NCBI RefSeq assembly: GCF_023238205.1
Contig: NZ_CP096659.1
Coordinates: forward strand, 930,001 to 994,000
From: Halorussus limi
GTDB lineage: Archaea; Halobacteriota; Halobacteria; Halobacteriales; Haladaptataceae
Direction: 5' to 3'
Length of the DNA: 64,000 bases
The position numbers were made by a program, and so were the translations under genes. Positions 41,776 through 50,572 of the stretch are shown piece after piece (the first letter of the stretch is position 1; every line of letters begins with the position of its first letter). The notes beneath the pieces were generated by a model, which saw only the letters and a program-made list of their open reading frames with translations, had not been told where the DNA came from and did no database searches.

Positions 41776-43032
41776 TTGCTCTCTGACCGCCGCGGCGTCG
41801 AGGGGCAGGACCTCCCGGTCGCGCATCAGGACCGCGCCGTCGCAGAGCGTGTGGCGCACGTCCGACCCGCGGGCCGCGTACACGAGGTGGCTCACGAGGT
41901 CGTGATGGGGCGTAAGGTGGGCGGCGTCGAGGTCCACCACGGCGAGGTCGGCGTTCGCGCCCTCCTCGATGCGGCCGCTGTCGAACCCGAGCGCCGACGC
42001 GCTACCTTCGGTCGCCATCCGGACGACGCTCTCGGCCGGGACCGCGCTGGCGTCGTCCGCCGCGAGTTTGCCGAGCATCGCGGCGTCGCGCATCTCGTCG
42101 AACACGTCGAGGTCGTTGTTCGACGCCGCGCCGTCGGTGCCGAGACCGACCGTCACGCCCGCGTCGAGGAGTTTCTGGACCGGAGCCATCCCGCTGGCGA
42201 GTTTCATGTTCGAGGCCGGGCAGTGGATTACGCTCGTGCCGGTCTCGGCCAGCAGGTCGATTTCTGCGCCGTCGAGGTGGACGCCGTGGGCCACGAAGTC
42301 CGACCCGTCGGTCATGTCGAGGTCGCGGGCGTATTCGAGGGGACGCTCGCCCTCCTCCTCGACGATGGGGTCGACCTCGTCTTCGGTCTCGTTGGCGTGG
42401 TAGTGGAGCGGAATCCCCTCCTCGCGGGCAGTTGCGACGTACTCCCGGAGGTACTCCTCGCCGACGGTCGTGAGGCTATGGGGCATGAACGCTGTCTTCA
42501 CCCGGCCGTCGGCCGCGCCGTCGAACTCCCGCGCGACTTCGAGACTCTGTTCGCAGTCGTCGCGTGCGCCCGCCTCGTCCTTCCCGACCGTGACGATGCC
42601 GTAGCCGAGTCGGGCGCGCAGGCCGGCGTCCTCGACCGCTTCGACGACCTCCTCCTCGTGGAAGTACATGTCCGCGAACGCGGTGGTACCCGACCGAATC
42701 ATCTCCAGCAGACCGAGTTCGGTCCCGGCGCGCACGTCCTCGGGCGTGAGTTCGGCCTCGACCGGCCAGATGTCTTCCTGCAACCACGCGTCGAGTTCCT
42801 TGTCGTCGGCGTGCCCCCGCAGGAGCGTCATGGCGACGTGGGTGTGAGCGTTGACGAGACCGGGCGTCACCAGTCCGTCCTCGGCGTCCAGCGTCTCGTC
42901 GCCCTCGGGCACGTCGTCGGGGTCCCCCACCGCGGCGATGTCGCCGGACTCGGAGTCGACCAGTACGTCGGCGCGTTCGACGGTCGCGTCGGGACGGAGA
43001 ACCTGTCCGCCCGCGATTCGGAGTTTCGTCAT
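41734..43032 (-). CDS. Amidohydrolase, 5'-methylthioadenosine/S-adenosylhomocysteine deaminase family
   Basis: 432 residues from the ATG at 43032 (MTKLRIAGGQVLRPDATV); in-frame sequence farther upstream is antisense to threonine synthase and rejected. The metal site is complete: VNAHTHVAM (HxH), HYHANETEDE, a later His in VHLDGAEIDLL, and the Asp in GLGTDGAASNN. Family members remove the 6-amino group of SAH, MTA or adenosine to give the inosyl compound. Beside ahcY this fits SAH recycling by deamination. The extreme C-terminus (AEERAAAAVERAE) comes from a tandem duplication. Confidence 0.88.
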   Translation of the reverse strand: MTKLRIAGGQVLRPDATVERADVLVDSESGDIAAVGDPDDVPEGDETLDAEDGLVTPGLVNAHTHVAMTLLRGHADDKELDAWLQEDIWPVEAELTPEDVRAGTELGLLEMIRSGTTAFADMYFHEEEVVEAVEDAGLRARLGYGIVTVGKDEAGARDDCEQSLEVAREFDGAADGRVKTAFMPHSLTTVGEEYLREYVATAREEGIPLHYHANETEDEVDPIVEEEGERPLEYARDLDMTDGSDFVAHGVHLDGAEIDLLAETGTSVIHCPASNMKLASGMAPVQKLLDAGVTVGLGTDGAASNNDLDVFDEMRDAAMLGKLAADDASAVPAESVVRMATEGSASALGFDSGRIEEGANADLAVVDLDAAHLTPHHDLVSHLVYAARGSDVRHTLCDGAVLMRDREVLPLDAAAVREQAEERAAAAVERAE

Positions 43033-43072
43033 GACCGAGGGTTTTCCCCGAGGGTGCCTGAAACCTCCGGCT

Positions 43073-44332
43073 TCAGTCCAGTTCGAGACCCGTCGCGTCC
43101 GCGATTGCGTCCAGCGTCGGTTCGACGGTCGGCGACTCTCCGACCGCGCTCGCCGTCTTCTCGGGCCACGCGACGCCCGAACCCGTCCCGACGGTGACCA
43201 CGGTGTCGTCGGCACCGACCACGCCGTCGGCGACCGCCTGCGAGACCACGGCCGGCGCGAGCGCAGAGGCCGGTTCGAGGAAGACCCCGTCGCGCCCGGC
43301 GGTCCGAATCGCCGCCTCGACCGCCTCGCGGTCGGCGGCGTAGGCCGCGCCGTCCGAGGCCCGGACCGCGGCCAGCGCGTGGTCGCCGGAGGTGGTGCCC
43401 ATCGTGGAGGTGCTGAGCGGTTCCGGACCGTCGTCGCGCCCGACCGACTCCGCGCCCGCCTCGAACGCCGCCGCGAGCGGGTGGCGCTCCGCCGATTCGG
43501 CGCTTATCACGCGGGGCTTGTCGGCGACGACGCCGCGGGCCGCGAGTTCCCGGAAGCCCTTCCAGATGCCGTAGAGACCGTCGCCCGCGCCGACCGGGAC
43601 GACCACGGCGTCGGGGACCTCGCCCAACTGCTCGACCAGTTCGTACGCGATGGTCTTGTAGCCCTCGTAGACGTAGGGTTGGCCGGTGTAGCGGTCGTCG
43701 AGGTCGTACGCCGCGAACCACCCCCGGTCGGCGAGTTCGCGGAGCAGGCGCTTGCGCTCGCCGTAGTCAGTCAGGCCGAGCGCCTCCCCGCCGTAGGCCC
43801 GAATCTGCCGGTGGTGGGGCGGTTCGCTCGACGGCGAGAGGAACGCGAGGACTCGCTCGACTCCGGCCCGCGAGGCGTAGGCCGCGATTGCGCTGGCGTG
43901 GTTCCCGGTCGAGGCGGTGGCGATGCGGTCGGCGCCGTCGCGGTCCGACGGGCCTCCGGCGACCGCGTGGGGCACGACCACCGCGGCGAGGCGGTCCTTC
44001 CACGACCACGTCGGGTTGGTGGTCTCGTTCTTCAGGTAGCAGTCCGGCGTCGCGTCCTCGAACTCGGCGGCCGCGGTCGCGACGAGTCGCGGCGTCTCCA
44101 CCAGCGGAGTCCACCCCTCGCCCATCGACACCGGGGCGTCGACGCTCGACTCGCCGAGCGAGGGAAGCCAGTCGGCGTAGCGCCGGAGGTCGGTCCGGTC
44201 CGAGTCGGGGAGGGCGTCGGGAAGGTCGTCGTGGGCGACTTCGAGCGGACCGCCGCACTCGGGGCACCCCGCGGGGCGCTCGTCGGGGTCGGTGGTCGCG
44301 CCGCACGACAGGCACTCGAAGGCGTGTGTCAT
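43073..44332 (-). CDS. thrC: Threonine synthase-like PLP enzyme with zinc ribbon
   Basis: 419 residues. An N-terminal zinc ribbon (CLSCG...CPECGG, residues 7-28) precedes the fold-type-II PLP domain. The PLP Lys is in [11 protein letters not shown], the phosphate loop in [14 protein letters not shown], and later comes [15 protein letters not shown]. Threonine synthase converts O-phosphohomoserine to threonine. The typical Lys motif is NPTGSFKDR; here it is NPTWSWKDR, a noticeable change next to the active-site lysine, so a related beta-elimination/replacement activity cannot be excluded. Its stop is 40 nt from the start of the amidohydrolase on the same strand. Confidence 0.8.
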   Translation of the reverse strand: MTHAFECLSCGATTDPDERPAGCPECGGPLEVAHDDLPDALPDSDRTDLRRYADWLPSLGESSVDAPVSMGEGWTPLVETPRLVATAAAEFEDATPDCYLKNETTNPTWSWKDRLAAVVVPHAVAGGPSDRDGADRIATASTGNHASAIAAYASRAGVERVLAFLSPSSEPPHHRQIRAYGGEALGLTDYGERKRLLRELADRGWFAAYDLDDRYTGQPYVYEGYKTIAYELVEQLGEVPDAVVVPVGAGDGLYGIWKGFRELAARGVVADKPRVISAESAERHPLAAAFEAGAESVGRDDGPEPLSTSTMGTTSGDHALAAVRASDGAAYAADREAVEAAIRTAGRDGVFLEPASALAPAVVSQAVADGVVGADDTVVTVGTGSGVAWPEKTASAVGESPTVEPTLDAIADATGLELD

Positions 44333-44540
44333 GGTCGTCGTGTTGGTTCGGCGGACGAATAGTGGTTCGGGAATCGGCGATACGGCGCGCTACGAGCGGC
44401 GAGTCCGGCCGCGGCGACGGCCGCTCTCGGTCGGGTCGGTCCCGCAGGACGCCGAGAGTGGCGCGCACCGACGGGTATCGGCGAGGCTTGCGGGCGGACG
44501 AAAGCTAGTTCCGCCGCGAACGCCAACCCGGAAACGACAC

Positions 44541-45413
44541 ATGAGAATCGCCGTCCCGAACAAGGGCCGACTCCACGACCCGGCGATGGAACTGCTCGAA
44601 AGCGCCGGACTCCACGCCGTCGACGGTGCCGACCGGAAACTGTACGCCGACACGGTCGACCCCGACGTGACCCTGCTGTTCGCCCGTGCGGCCGACATCC
44701 CGGAGTACGTCAGCGACGGCGCGGCCGAGGTGGGCATCACGGGCCTCGACCAGGTCCGCGAGGCCGACCCCGGCAACGTCGAGGAGATGCTCGACCTCGA
44801 GTTCGGTCGATGCCGACTCGTCCTCGCGGCCCCCGAGGACGGCGACATCGAATCGGTCGCGGACGTGGCTGGCAAGACGGTCGCGACCGAGTTCCCCCAC
44901 ATCGCCGAGCGGTACTTCGCGGAGAAGGACGTGGAGGCCGACATCGTGGAGGTCAGCGGCGCGACCGAACTCACCCCGCACGTCGAGATGGCCGACGCTA
45001 TCATCGACATCACCAGCACCGGGACGACGCTGAAGGTGAACAGTCTGGCCGTCGTGGACGAGGTGCTGTCGAGTTCGGCGCACCTGTTCGCCCGCGACGA
45101 CGTGGTCGAGGACTCGAAGGTCCGGCAGGTCGTGATGGCGCTCCGGTCGGTCCTCTCGGCCGACGGCAAGCGCTACCTGATGATGAACGCGCCGGAGGAC
45201 CGTCTCGCGGAAGTGCGCGACGTGATTCCCGGGTTGGGCGGCCCGACGGTGATGAACGTCGAGGACAGGGAGGACGGCGAGAGCGAAGACGACGGAACGG
45301 TCGCGGTCCACGCCGTCGTGGACGAACGGGACGTGTTCGAGACCATCAACGAGTTGAAGTCGGTCGGCGCGAGCGGGATTCTCGTCACCGAAATCGAGCG
45401 ACTGGTGGAGTAG
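44541..45413 (+). CDS. hisG: ATP phosphoribosyltransferase
   Basis: 290 residues from the ATG at 44541 ([19 protein letters not shown]), the conserved HisG start. The catalytic domain has [12 protein letters not shown] and [12 protein letters not shown]; the PRPP loop is [17 protein letters not shown]. The last about 85 residues form the ACT-like regulatory domain of the long form, which binds histidine as feedback inhibitor. An acidic insert ([12 protein letters not shown]) precedes the final strands. It catalyses the first step of histidine synthesis; no other his gene is near. Confidence 0.96.
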   Translation: MRIAVPNKGRLHDPAMELLESAGLHAVDGADRKLYADTVDPDVTLLFARAADIPEYVSDGAAEVGITGLDQVREADPGNVEEMLDLEFGRCRLVLAAPEDGDIESVADVAGKTVATEFPHIAERYFAEKDVEADIVEVSGATELTPHVEMADAIIDITSTGTTLKVNSLAVVDEVLSSSAHLFARDDVVEDSKVRQVVMALRSVLSADGKRYLMMNAPEDRLAEVRDVIPGLGGPTVMNVEDREDGESEDDGTVAVHAVVDERDVFETINELKSVGASGILVTEIERLVE

Positions 45414-45428
45414 CGGGTCCGTCCGCGC

Positions 45429-45773
45429 TTACACCGGCGCGGTCGAGAGCAGACGGACCAGATTGAAGATAGTGATGCCGGCGAGCGCGCTCACCGTGTA
45501 GTGAGCCATCGCGACGACGACCGCGGTTCGGTACTTCAGCCGGTACACTGCCCGAATCGTGAAGAAGTCCGCCGTGGCGCTGACGAGGATGACGACGCCC
45601 GGATGGTAGGCTTGCAGCGCGAACGAGATGATTGCGGGGACGACGCCGACGACGAACGCGCGGAGTATCGGCACGTCGCCGAGGACGTACCGGGCGGCGA
45701 TGTGAGCCGTAACGCCGTAGAACAGTACCGCCAACAGGAACGTGCCGACCAGCGCGACGATGGGGACCGCCAT
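45429..45773 (-). CDS. Integral membrane protein of unknown function
   Basis: 114 residues from the ATG at 45773 (MAVPIVALVGTFLLAVLFYG). Four membrane helices with few charges; the third contains LQAYHPGVVILVSATADFFTIRAVYRL. No family with a known function is recognisable. It lies tail to tail with hisG and upstream of nothing obvious. Confidence 0.75.
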   Translation of the reverse strand: MAVPIVALVGTFLLAVLFYGVTAHIAARYVLGDVPILRAFVVGVVPAIISFALQAYHPGVVILVSATADFFTIRAVYRLKYRTAVVVAMAHYTVSALAGITIFNLVRLLSTAPV

Positions 45774-45890
45774 GTGGGCCACTCGGGAGGCACGGGCCAA
45801 GGAAGTAGCGATTCGGGGCGACGTGAACCGGAGCGTCGGACCCGCCGCGCCGGAAAAACGAAGTACCGGCCGTTCCGTCGTTCGACCGCG

Positions 45891-46451
45891 CTATTCCAGC
45901 AGACCGAGTTCTTCGAGTCGAGAGACGATCTTGTCGACCGCCTGCTCGGCGTCTTCGGGTTTCTTCCCGCCGGTGATGACGAGTTTGCCGGAACCGAACA
46001 GCAGCGCGACGACCTCGGGTTCGTCGAGTCGGTAGACGAGACCGGGGAACTGCTCGGGTTCGTACTCGATGTTCTCCAGTCCGAGACCGATAGCGATGGC
46101 GTTGAGGTTGAGATTACGCCCGAGGTCCGCGGACGTGACGATGTTCTGGACGACGATTTCGGGGTCCTCGTTCACGTCGATCTGGAGTTCACGGAGTTTG
46201 TCGAAGACGATTTCGAGACTCTCGTGTACGTCGGCCGTGCTCTTGGCGCCGGTACAGACGATTTTGCCGGACCGGAAGATGAGCGCCGCGGACTTGGGGT
46301 TCTGGGTCCGGTAGACGAGACCGGGGAACTGCTCCGGGTCGTAGTCGGCCCCTTCGAGGTCCATCGCCACGCTCTGCAGGTCGAGTTCCTGCCCGATACC
46401 GGTGGAGGCGACCACGTTTTCAATGTTGATGGTCTCCTTTGGGTCGGTCAT
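45891..46451 (-). CDS. tbp: TATA-box-binding protein
   Basis: 186 residues built of two direct repeats (about 8-92 and 98-183), each with the EQFPGLVYR and ALIFxSGKxVxTGxK signature of TBP. Conserved DNA-wedging Phe positions are present (FPGLVYR, LIFRSGK). The C-terminus is acidic, as in halophilic TBPs. It recruits TFB and RNA polymerase to promoters. The start codon lies beside an unusually AT-rich control region (46455-46485) with several TATA-like boxes. Confidence 0.97.
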   Translation of the reverse strand: MTDPKETINIENVVASTGIGQELDLQSVAMDLEGADYDPEQFPGLVYRTQNPKSAALIFRSGKIVCTGAKSTADVHESLEIVFDKLRELQIDVNEDPEIVVQNIVTSADLGRNLNLNAIAIGLGLENIEYEPEQFPGLVYRLDEPEVVALLFGSGKLVITGGKKPEDAEQAVDKIVSRLEELGLLE

Positions 46452-46454
46452 ATG

Positions 46455-46485
46455 CGACTTAAATGTCGTATTTAAGGTTTATAAA
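46455..46485. promoter_or_regulatory. tbp control region with overlapping AT boxes
   Basis: Contains the inverted repeat TTAAAT-gtcgt-ATTTAA (46459-46475) and the self-complementary box TTTATAAA (46478-46485), centred 30 nt before the tbp ATG. TTTATAAA reads as a TATA box in both directions. Confidence 0.6.
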
Positions 46486-46541
46486 GGTTGGTACTCCCTC
46501 CTGACAGATGCCGTCGCGGTTTTAATACGGATGCGCCCGCC

Positions 46542-47687
46542 GTGAGGGAGTCGCCCGACGGAGGCGGCCCGGACGAGCGCGGCGCAGACGAAACCCCCAA
46601 GAGCCACCGCCGAGTCCGGTACACCGTGTACGCGCTCGAACTCGGCGGAGAGGACGACCGATTCGCGGCCGCGGAGGCGGCGAGCGCCGCGACCGGCGTC
46701 GAAGTCGTCGCGCCCGGACTCGCCACCGCCAACGCCGTCACCGACCGCGTGCGGAATCTGGCCTACACCCACCGCGCCAGCGAGTTGGTCGGGACGACCG
46801 ACGCGAGCGTCGAATCCGCGCGCGTCCTGCTCGAAGCCGGACTCGACCGCGAGGAAACCGCGTCCGACGCTGCGCCCGACCGCGAGGGGACCGTGGCTGT
46901 CCGCGCCCGCGACGTGCGAGAGACCGCCGGAATCGACACTCAGCGCGCCGAGCGCGTCCTCGGCGGAGTGCTGACCGACTGCGGCTTCGCGGTGGACTTG
47001 GACGACCCCGACCACGAGCTCCGAGCGCTGTTCTCCGACGATACCTGCCTGCTCGGCTGGCTCGAAGCCGAGAGCGTCCGCGACTTCGGCACCCGGAAGC
47101 CGACCGACCGGCCCTTCTTCCAACCCGGCGGGATGGACCCGCTGCTGGCCCGCGCACTGGTCAATCTCGCGGGTGCCCGGCCCGGCGCGACCGTACTGGA
47201 CCCGATGTGTGGCACCGGCGGCGGCCTCATCGAGGCCGGACTGGTCGGTGCGAACGTACTCGGCGCGGACGCCCAGACGAAGATGGCCCGCGGCGCGGCC
47301 GAGAACCTGTCGCGCTACCTCGACGGCGAGGAGCGAGCGACGGGCGAGTGGGCGACCCTACTGGGCGACGCGACCCACCTACCGTTGCCCGACGACTCGG
47401 TGGACGCCGTGGTCTTCGACGCGCCGTACGGCCGCCAGTCGAAGATAGCGAACCTGAACTTGGACGACCTCGTGGCGGGCGCGCTGGCGGAGGCCCGCCG
47501 GGTCGCCGACCGGGCCGTCGTCGTCGGCGACCGGTCGTGGGGCGAGGCGGCCCGCGCGGCGGGGTGGACCGTCGAGGACGAGTTCGAGCGCCGAGTGCAT
47601 CGGTCGCTCGTGCGCCACATCGCGGTGTTGGACGCGAGCGACGGGTCGTCGCCCGACCGAATTGGCGACTCGATGGGCGTCGAGTGA
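46542..47687 (+). CDS. trmG10: tRNA (guanine-N2-)-dimethyltransferase (G10, Trm11 family)
   Basis: 381 residues from a GTG at 46542; the start is the least certain part, with a TTG at 46488 as an alternative. The N-terminal half is a THUMP-type RNA-binding region. The Rossmann methylase core begins with DPMCGTGGGLIEAGL (SAM motif I) and has the catalytic FDAPYGR (D/N-PPY-like, here DAPY). It methylates G10 of tRNAs in archaea. Divergent from tbp. Confidence 0.88.
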   Translation: MRESPDGGGPDERGADETPKSHRRVRYTVYALELGGEDDRFAAAEAASAATGVEVVAPGLATANAVTDRVRNLAYTHRASELVGTTDASVESARVLLEAGLDREETASDAAPDREGTVAVRARDVRETAGIDTQRAERVLGGVLTDCGFAVDLDDPDHELRALFSDDTCLLGWLEAESVRDFGTRKPTDRPFFQPGGMDPLLARALVNLAGARPGATVLDPMCGTGGGLIEAGLVGANVLGADAQTKMARGAAENLSRYLDGEERATGEWATLLGDATHLPLPDDSVDAVVFDAPYGRQSKIANLNLDDLVAGALAEARRVADRAVVVGDRSWGEAARAAGWTVEDEFERRVHRSLVRHIAVLDASDGSSPDRIGDSMGVE

Positions 47688-47688
47688 T

Positions 47689-48126
47689 TCAGTTTTCGGC
47701 CTCGCGGGCGGCCTCGCGGAGTTCTCGCTCCTCGTCCGTCTCGACTGTCAGTTCGGGCACCGGTACCGGCTTTCCTTCCTCGCCCAACGCGACGAAGGTG
47801 AAGCTCGACCCGGTGGTGCGCTCGGTGTCGCCGGTTCGGGGGTTCTCGCGCCACGCGCGGAGTCGGACCTTGACGCTGGTCCGACCGGCGTCGTAGACGT
47901 AGGCCTCTATGAGCGCGACTTCGCCGACCGGGACCGGGCGGTGAAAGGAGAAGTCGTCGACGCCCGCGGTGACGCAGGTCTCGCCCGCGAAGCGCATCGC
48001 GGACATCGCGCCGAGTTCGTCCATCCACTTCATGAGTTCGCCGCCGTGGAGCGTCTCGTAGTTGTTGGCGTCGTTCGGTTGGACGCGGTAGCGGTTCTGG
48101 ATGCGAGTCTCCGAGAGCGTCGGCAT
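47689..48126 (-). CDS. Acyl-CoA thioesterase, hotdog fold
   Basis: 145 residues. The hotdog core has NYETLHGGELMKWMDELGAMSA (central helix with catalytic Asp after GG) and VTAGVDDFSFHRPVPVGEV, the pattern of YciA/BFIT-type acyl-CoA hydrolases, which release free fatty acid and CoA. The last 25 residues are charged and helical. It is tail to tail with the tRNA methyltransferase gene. Confidence 0.9.
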   Translation of the reverse strand: MPTLSETRIQNRYRVQPNDANNYETLHGGELMKWMDELGAMSAMRFAGETCVTAGVDDFSFHRPVPVGEVALIEAYVYDAGRTSVKVRLRAWRENPRTGDTERTTGSSFTFVALGEEGKPVPVPELTVETDEERELREAAREAEN

Positions 48127-48173
48127 GGCCGTGGCTTCGCGGGCGACGCTGAAGAAACGTGGGTCGGCGCTCG

Positions 48174-49190
48174 CTACGCCTCGCCCGCGCCGAGTTCCGC
48201 GAGCAGGTGGCCGATGTGGACGCGGTCGTTCGCGCCCTCCGCGAGGTCAGCGTCGATTTCGCCGGCGAGGCGGGTCAGTTCCGCGAGTTCGTCGCCGGTG
48301 TACCGGCCGGAGTGGGCCACGTCGAGAATCTCCCGTAGCACTTCCTCGCCGCTGTACCCCTCGTCGACGAGCAGGTCGTCCAAGGTCTTGCGGGCGTCGC
48401 TGAACTCGCCCGCCTCGGCGTCGTCCAGCATCGACTCGATTTCGGCCGCGACGCCCACCTCGCCAAGCACCTCGTAGGCGGCGTTCATCGTCACCTCGCC
48501 CTCCTTCTGGGCGGTGGTCTGGGCGCTCAGAATCGCCTTCCGGAGGTCGCCGCTGGCGTACCCCGCGACGTATTCGAGGCCGTTGTCGTCGTACTCGACG
48601 CCCTCCGCCTCCACGATGCCTTCGAGCACCGCGACGATTTCCGGCACCGAGGGCGCGCGCATCGCCACCGGGAAACACCGCGAGCGAATCGGCGGGATGA
48701 GTTTGGTCGGTTGGCGCGTCGTGATGACGAACTGGGTCGCCTCGTGGTGGCGCTCCATCACCCGGCGGAGCGCCTGCTGGAAGTCCTCGCGGATGGCCTC
48801 GGCGTTGTCCAGCACGACGGTCTTGTACGTCCCCGAGACGGGTGAATAGCTCGCCGACTCCTTGAGGACGTGGTTGATGAGGTCGGCCTTCGAGGAGTTG
48901 CGCTTGCGCTTGCTGTCGATGAACGACGAGAAGCGCGGGTCCGATGCTATCTCCTTTTTCGTCATTCCGAAGAAGTCCGCGACGTTTATCTCCACGAGGT
49001 CGTTGTCCGGGTCGTCGTGGGCTTCGCGGGCCAGCGCCCGCACTGCCGCGGTCTTGCCCGCCCCGGCCGGGCCGTGAATGACGAGGTTGATGGGGTCCTC
49101 GACGGCCTTCTGGAGGTAGTCGCGGACCTCTTCCTGCGGGAGGTCGGCGAGGTCGGGGGCGTACCGTTCGGTCCACAGCGGCGCGTCCAT
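48174..49190 (-). CDS. rfcC: Replication factor C small subunit paralogue with altered Walker B
   Basis: 338 residues from the ATG at 49190 (MDAPLWTERYAPDLADLP). Clamp-loader landmarks: RFC box II-like WTERYAP, Walker A GPAGAGKT (40-47), RFC box with SSKADLINH, arginine finger SRC at 170-172, and the C-terminal collar helices. The Walker B/DEAD box reads VVLDNAEAI (125-133) instead of the usual LDEAD, so the catalytic Glu is Asn. Haloarchaea encode two small-subunit-like RFC genes (rfcA, rfcC) and a large one (rfcB). This one is likely the second small subunit, binding ATP but perhaps not hydrolysing it efficiently. Confidence 0.88.
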   Translation of the reverse strand: MDAPLWTERYAPDLADLPQEEVRDYLQKAVEDPINLVIHGPAGAGKTAAVRALAREAHDDPDNDLVEINVADFFGMTKKEIASDPRFSSFIDSKRKRNSSKADLINHVLKESASYSPVSGTYKTVVLDNAEAIREDFQQALRRVMERHHEATQFVITTRQPTKLIPPIRSRCFPVAMRAPSVPEIVAVLEGIVEAEGVEYDDNGLEYVAGYASGDLRKAILSAQTTAQKEGEVTMNAAYEVLGEVGVAAEIESMLDDAEAGEFSDARKTLDDLLVDEGYSGEEVLREILDVAHSGRYTGDELAELTRLAGEIDADLAEGANDRVHIGHLLAELGAGEA

Positions 49191-49387
49191 TACCGGTAGG
49201 TAGGGAGTCGGCGGGTAAGAATCGGTCGGTCCGGTCCGAGCGTCCGCGCTCGGACACGCCCGCCGTGACACCACTGCGGGAATTTTAGACAGCTATAGTC
49301 ACGTCTAAGACGTGAAGTTCCACTCGAAAGAATCGTGTATATTGTTTTACAGCCTACACACGCGAGTACGGTCGTCGGGTCGCGGCG
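49191..49387. other. Gap with two inverted repeats between rfc and a lipoprotein gene
   Basis: An 8-bp stem (GTCCGAGC/GCTCGGAC) lies at 49234-49255, just beyond the rfc promoter. A near-perfect palindrome CACGTCT-A-AGACGTG at 49300-49314 overlaps a second pair, TTAGAC (49285) with GTCTAA (49303). A T-rich run on the plus strand (49340-49350) adds AT content. Either could terminate the lipoprotein transcript or bind a regulator. Confidence 0.5.
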
Positions 49388-50422
49388 TCAGTTCCCGCCG
49401 TCGCCCCGTTCACCGTTCCCCGTCTCGCCACTTCCCGTCCCGTCGTCGCCGGACTCGAACTCGGTTTCGAGTTTGGCCGACCCGTTCTCGGTCTCGATTT
49501 CGACTTCGAGTTCGTCGGCGTCGGGCACCGCGAACGTCAGGGTCCCGTCGGCGGCCGTCCGGCCGACGGTCTCGCCGTTCACCGCGACCGTCGCGTTCGC
49601 CGCGGCGCTTCCGTTCTGCGCGACCGAGACGGTGGCGTTCTCGCCGCGGGTGACGTTGCCGACGAACGTCGCGTTCAGCGCGGCCTCGTCATCCGCTGTC
49701 GTCTCGTCGTCCTTCTCGGCCTTCTCGTCGTCTTTCGCGTCCTCGTCGCCTTCGCGCTCCTCACGCTCGTTCTTGTCGTCCTCGTCGTCCACCGACTCGA
49801 TTTTCTTGTCGGTCCCCGACTCGCTGATGACCGGCTTGAGGATGTACTTCCCGCTCTTGCCCGCCTTAAACACGGAGGTGTCGAAGACGTAATCGACCGA
49901 CTGGTTCGCGCCGACGGTGAACGACTGGTGAATCTGAAGCTTCTGGCTCGGCAACTTGACTCGGACCTGCTCGCCGTTCGTCAGCGTCCCGTTCACCTCG
50001 GCGATGTGGACGAACACCGTGTCGTACGTGCCGTTGGACGCGTCGAAGGTGCCGAGTCGGGTCGCGTTCGCGCCCGTCAGCGTGGTCAAGTCCACGGTGC
50101 GGTTGTCCACGTCGTAGTTCGTCCACTTACCGTCGGCGCGTTTCATTCCGACCTTCGAGACGGTGACGTTCAGATGCTCGAAGTCACCCATCGCGTTCCG
50201 TTCGTCGCTCAGGTAGAAGTTCACCGCGCTGGCGTCGCTGGTGGTTTCCCCGCCGCCGGTCGCGCCTCCTCCGGCGGTCGTTCCGGCGACCTCCGTCGTT
50301 TCGGCGACTGTCGTCGTTTCGGCGTCGCCGGGCGCGGGCGACGTCGTCGTTCCTCCCTGCCCGCCGACACATCCGGCGAGCAGTAGCGCGACCGCGAGAC
50401 AAACCGCTGCGTATCGACTCAT
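49388..50422 (-). CDS. DUF4382-type surface lipoprotein
   Basis: 344 residues. A short Sec signal ends in the lipobox LLLAGC (Cys at 18), followed by a Thr/Ala/Gly linker. The DUF4382 domain (about 65-205) has NFYLSDERNAMGDFEHLNVTVSKVG and the FDASNGTYDTVFVHI strand pair. A very acidic, charged linker (DDEDDKNEREEREGDEDAKDDEKAE region, about 210-240) leads to a small Ig-like repeat with VSVAQNGSAAANATVAVNGETV and ends in a Gly/Asp tail. The protein is lipid-anchored outside the cell. The last Ig-like repeat resembles those of the secreted protein at 40417-41463. Confidence 0.82.
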   Translation of the reverse strand: MSRYAAVCLAVALLLAGCVGGQGGTTTSPAPGDAETTTVAETTEVAGTTAGGGATGGGETTSDASAVNFYLSDERNAMGDFEHLNVTVSKVGMKRADGKWTNYDVDNRTVDLTTLTGANATRLGTFDASNGTYDTVFVHIAEVNGTLTNGEQVRVKLPSQKLQIHQSFTVGANQSVDYVFDTSVFKAGKSGKYILKPVISESGTDKKIESVDDEDDKNEREEREGDEDAKDDEKAEKDDETTADDEAALNATFVGNVTRGENATVSVAQNGSAAANATVAVNGETVGRTAADGTLTFAVPDADELEVEIETENGSAKLETEFESGDDGTGSGETGNGERGDGGN

Positions 50423-50572
50423 GACGGTTCGTTCGGACTCAGCACGGGTTGATAAATCGTCGTTCTCGTTCGTATCCGTTTTCGACCCGCCGTTGTCTTG
50501 CGTTTCAACGATTTTGAACGGCGAAAATAGTGAGAAATTTGAGTCGTCCGCGTCGAGTCGCCGGCGTCGAGA

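Noticed and set aside
42851-44362. 503-codon plus-strand frame
   Set aside because: Antisense to the amidohydrolase start and the threonine-synthase-like gene; Arg/Gly/Val-rich with no motif.
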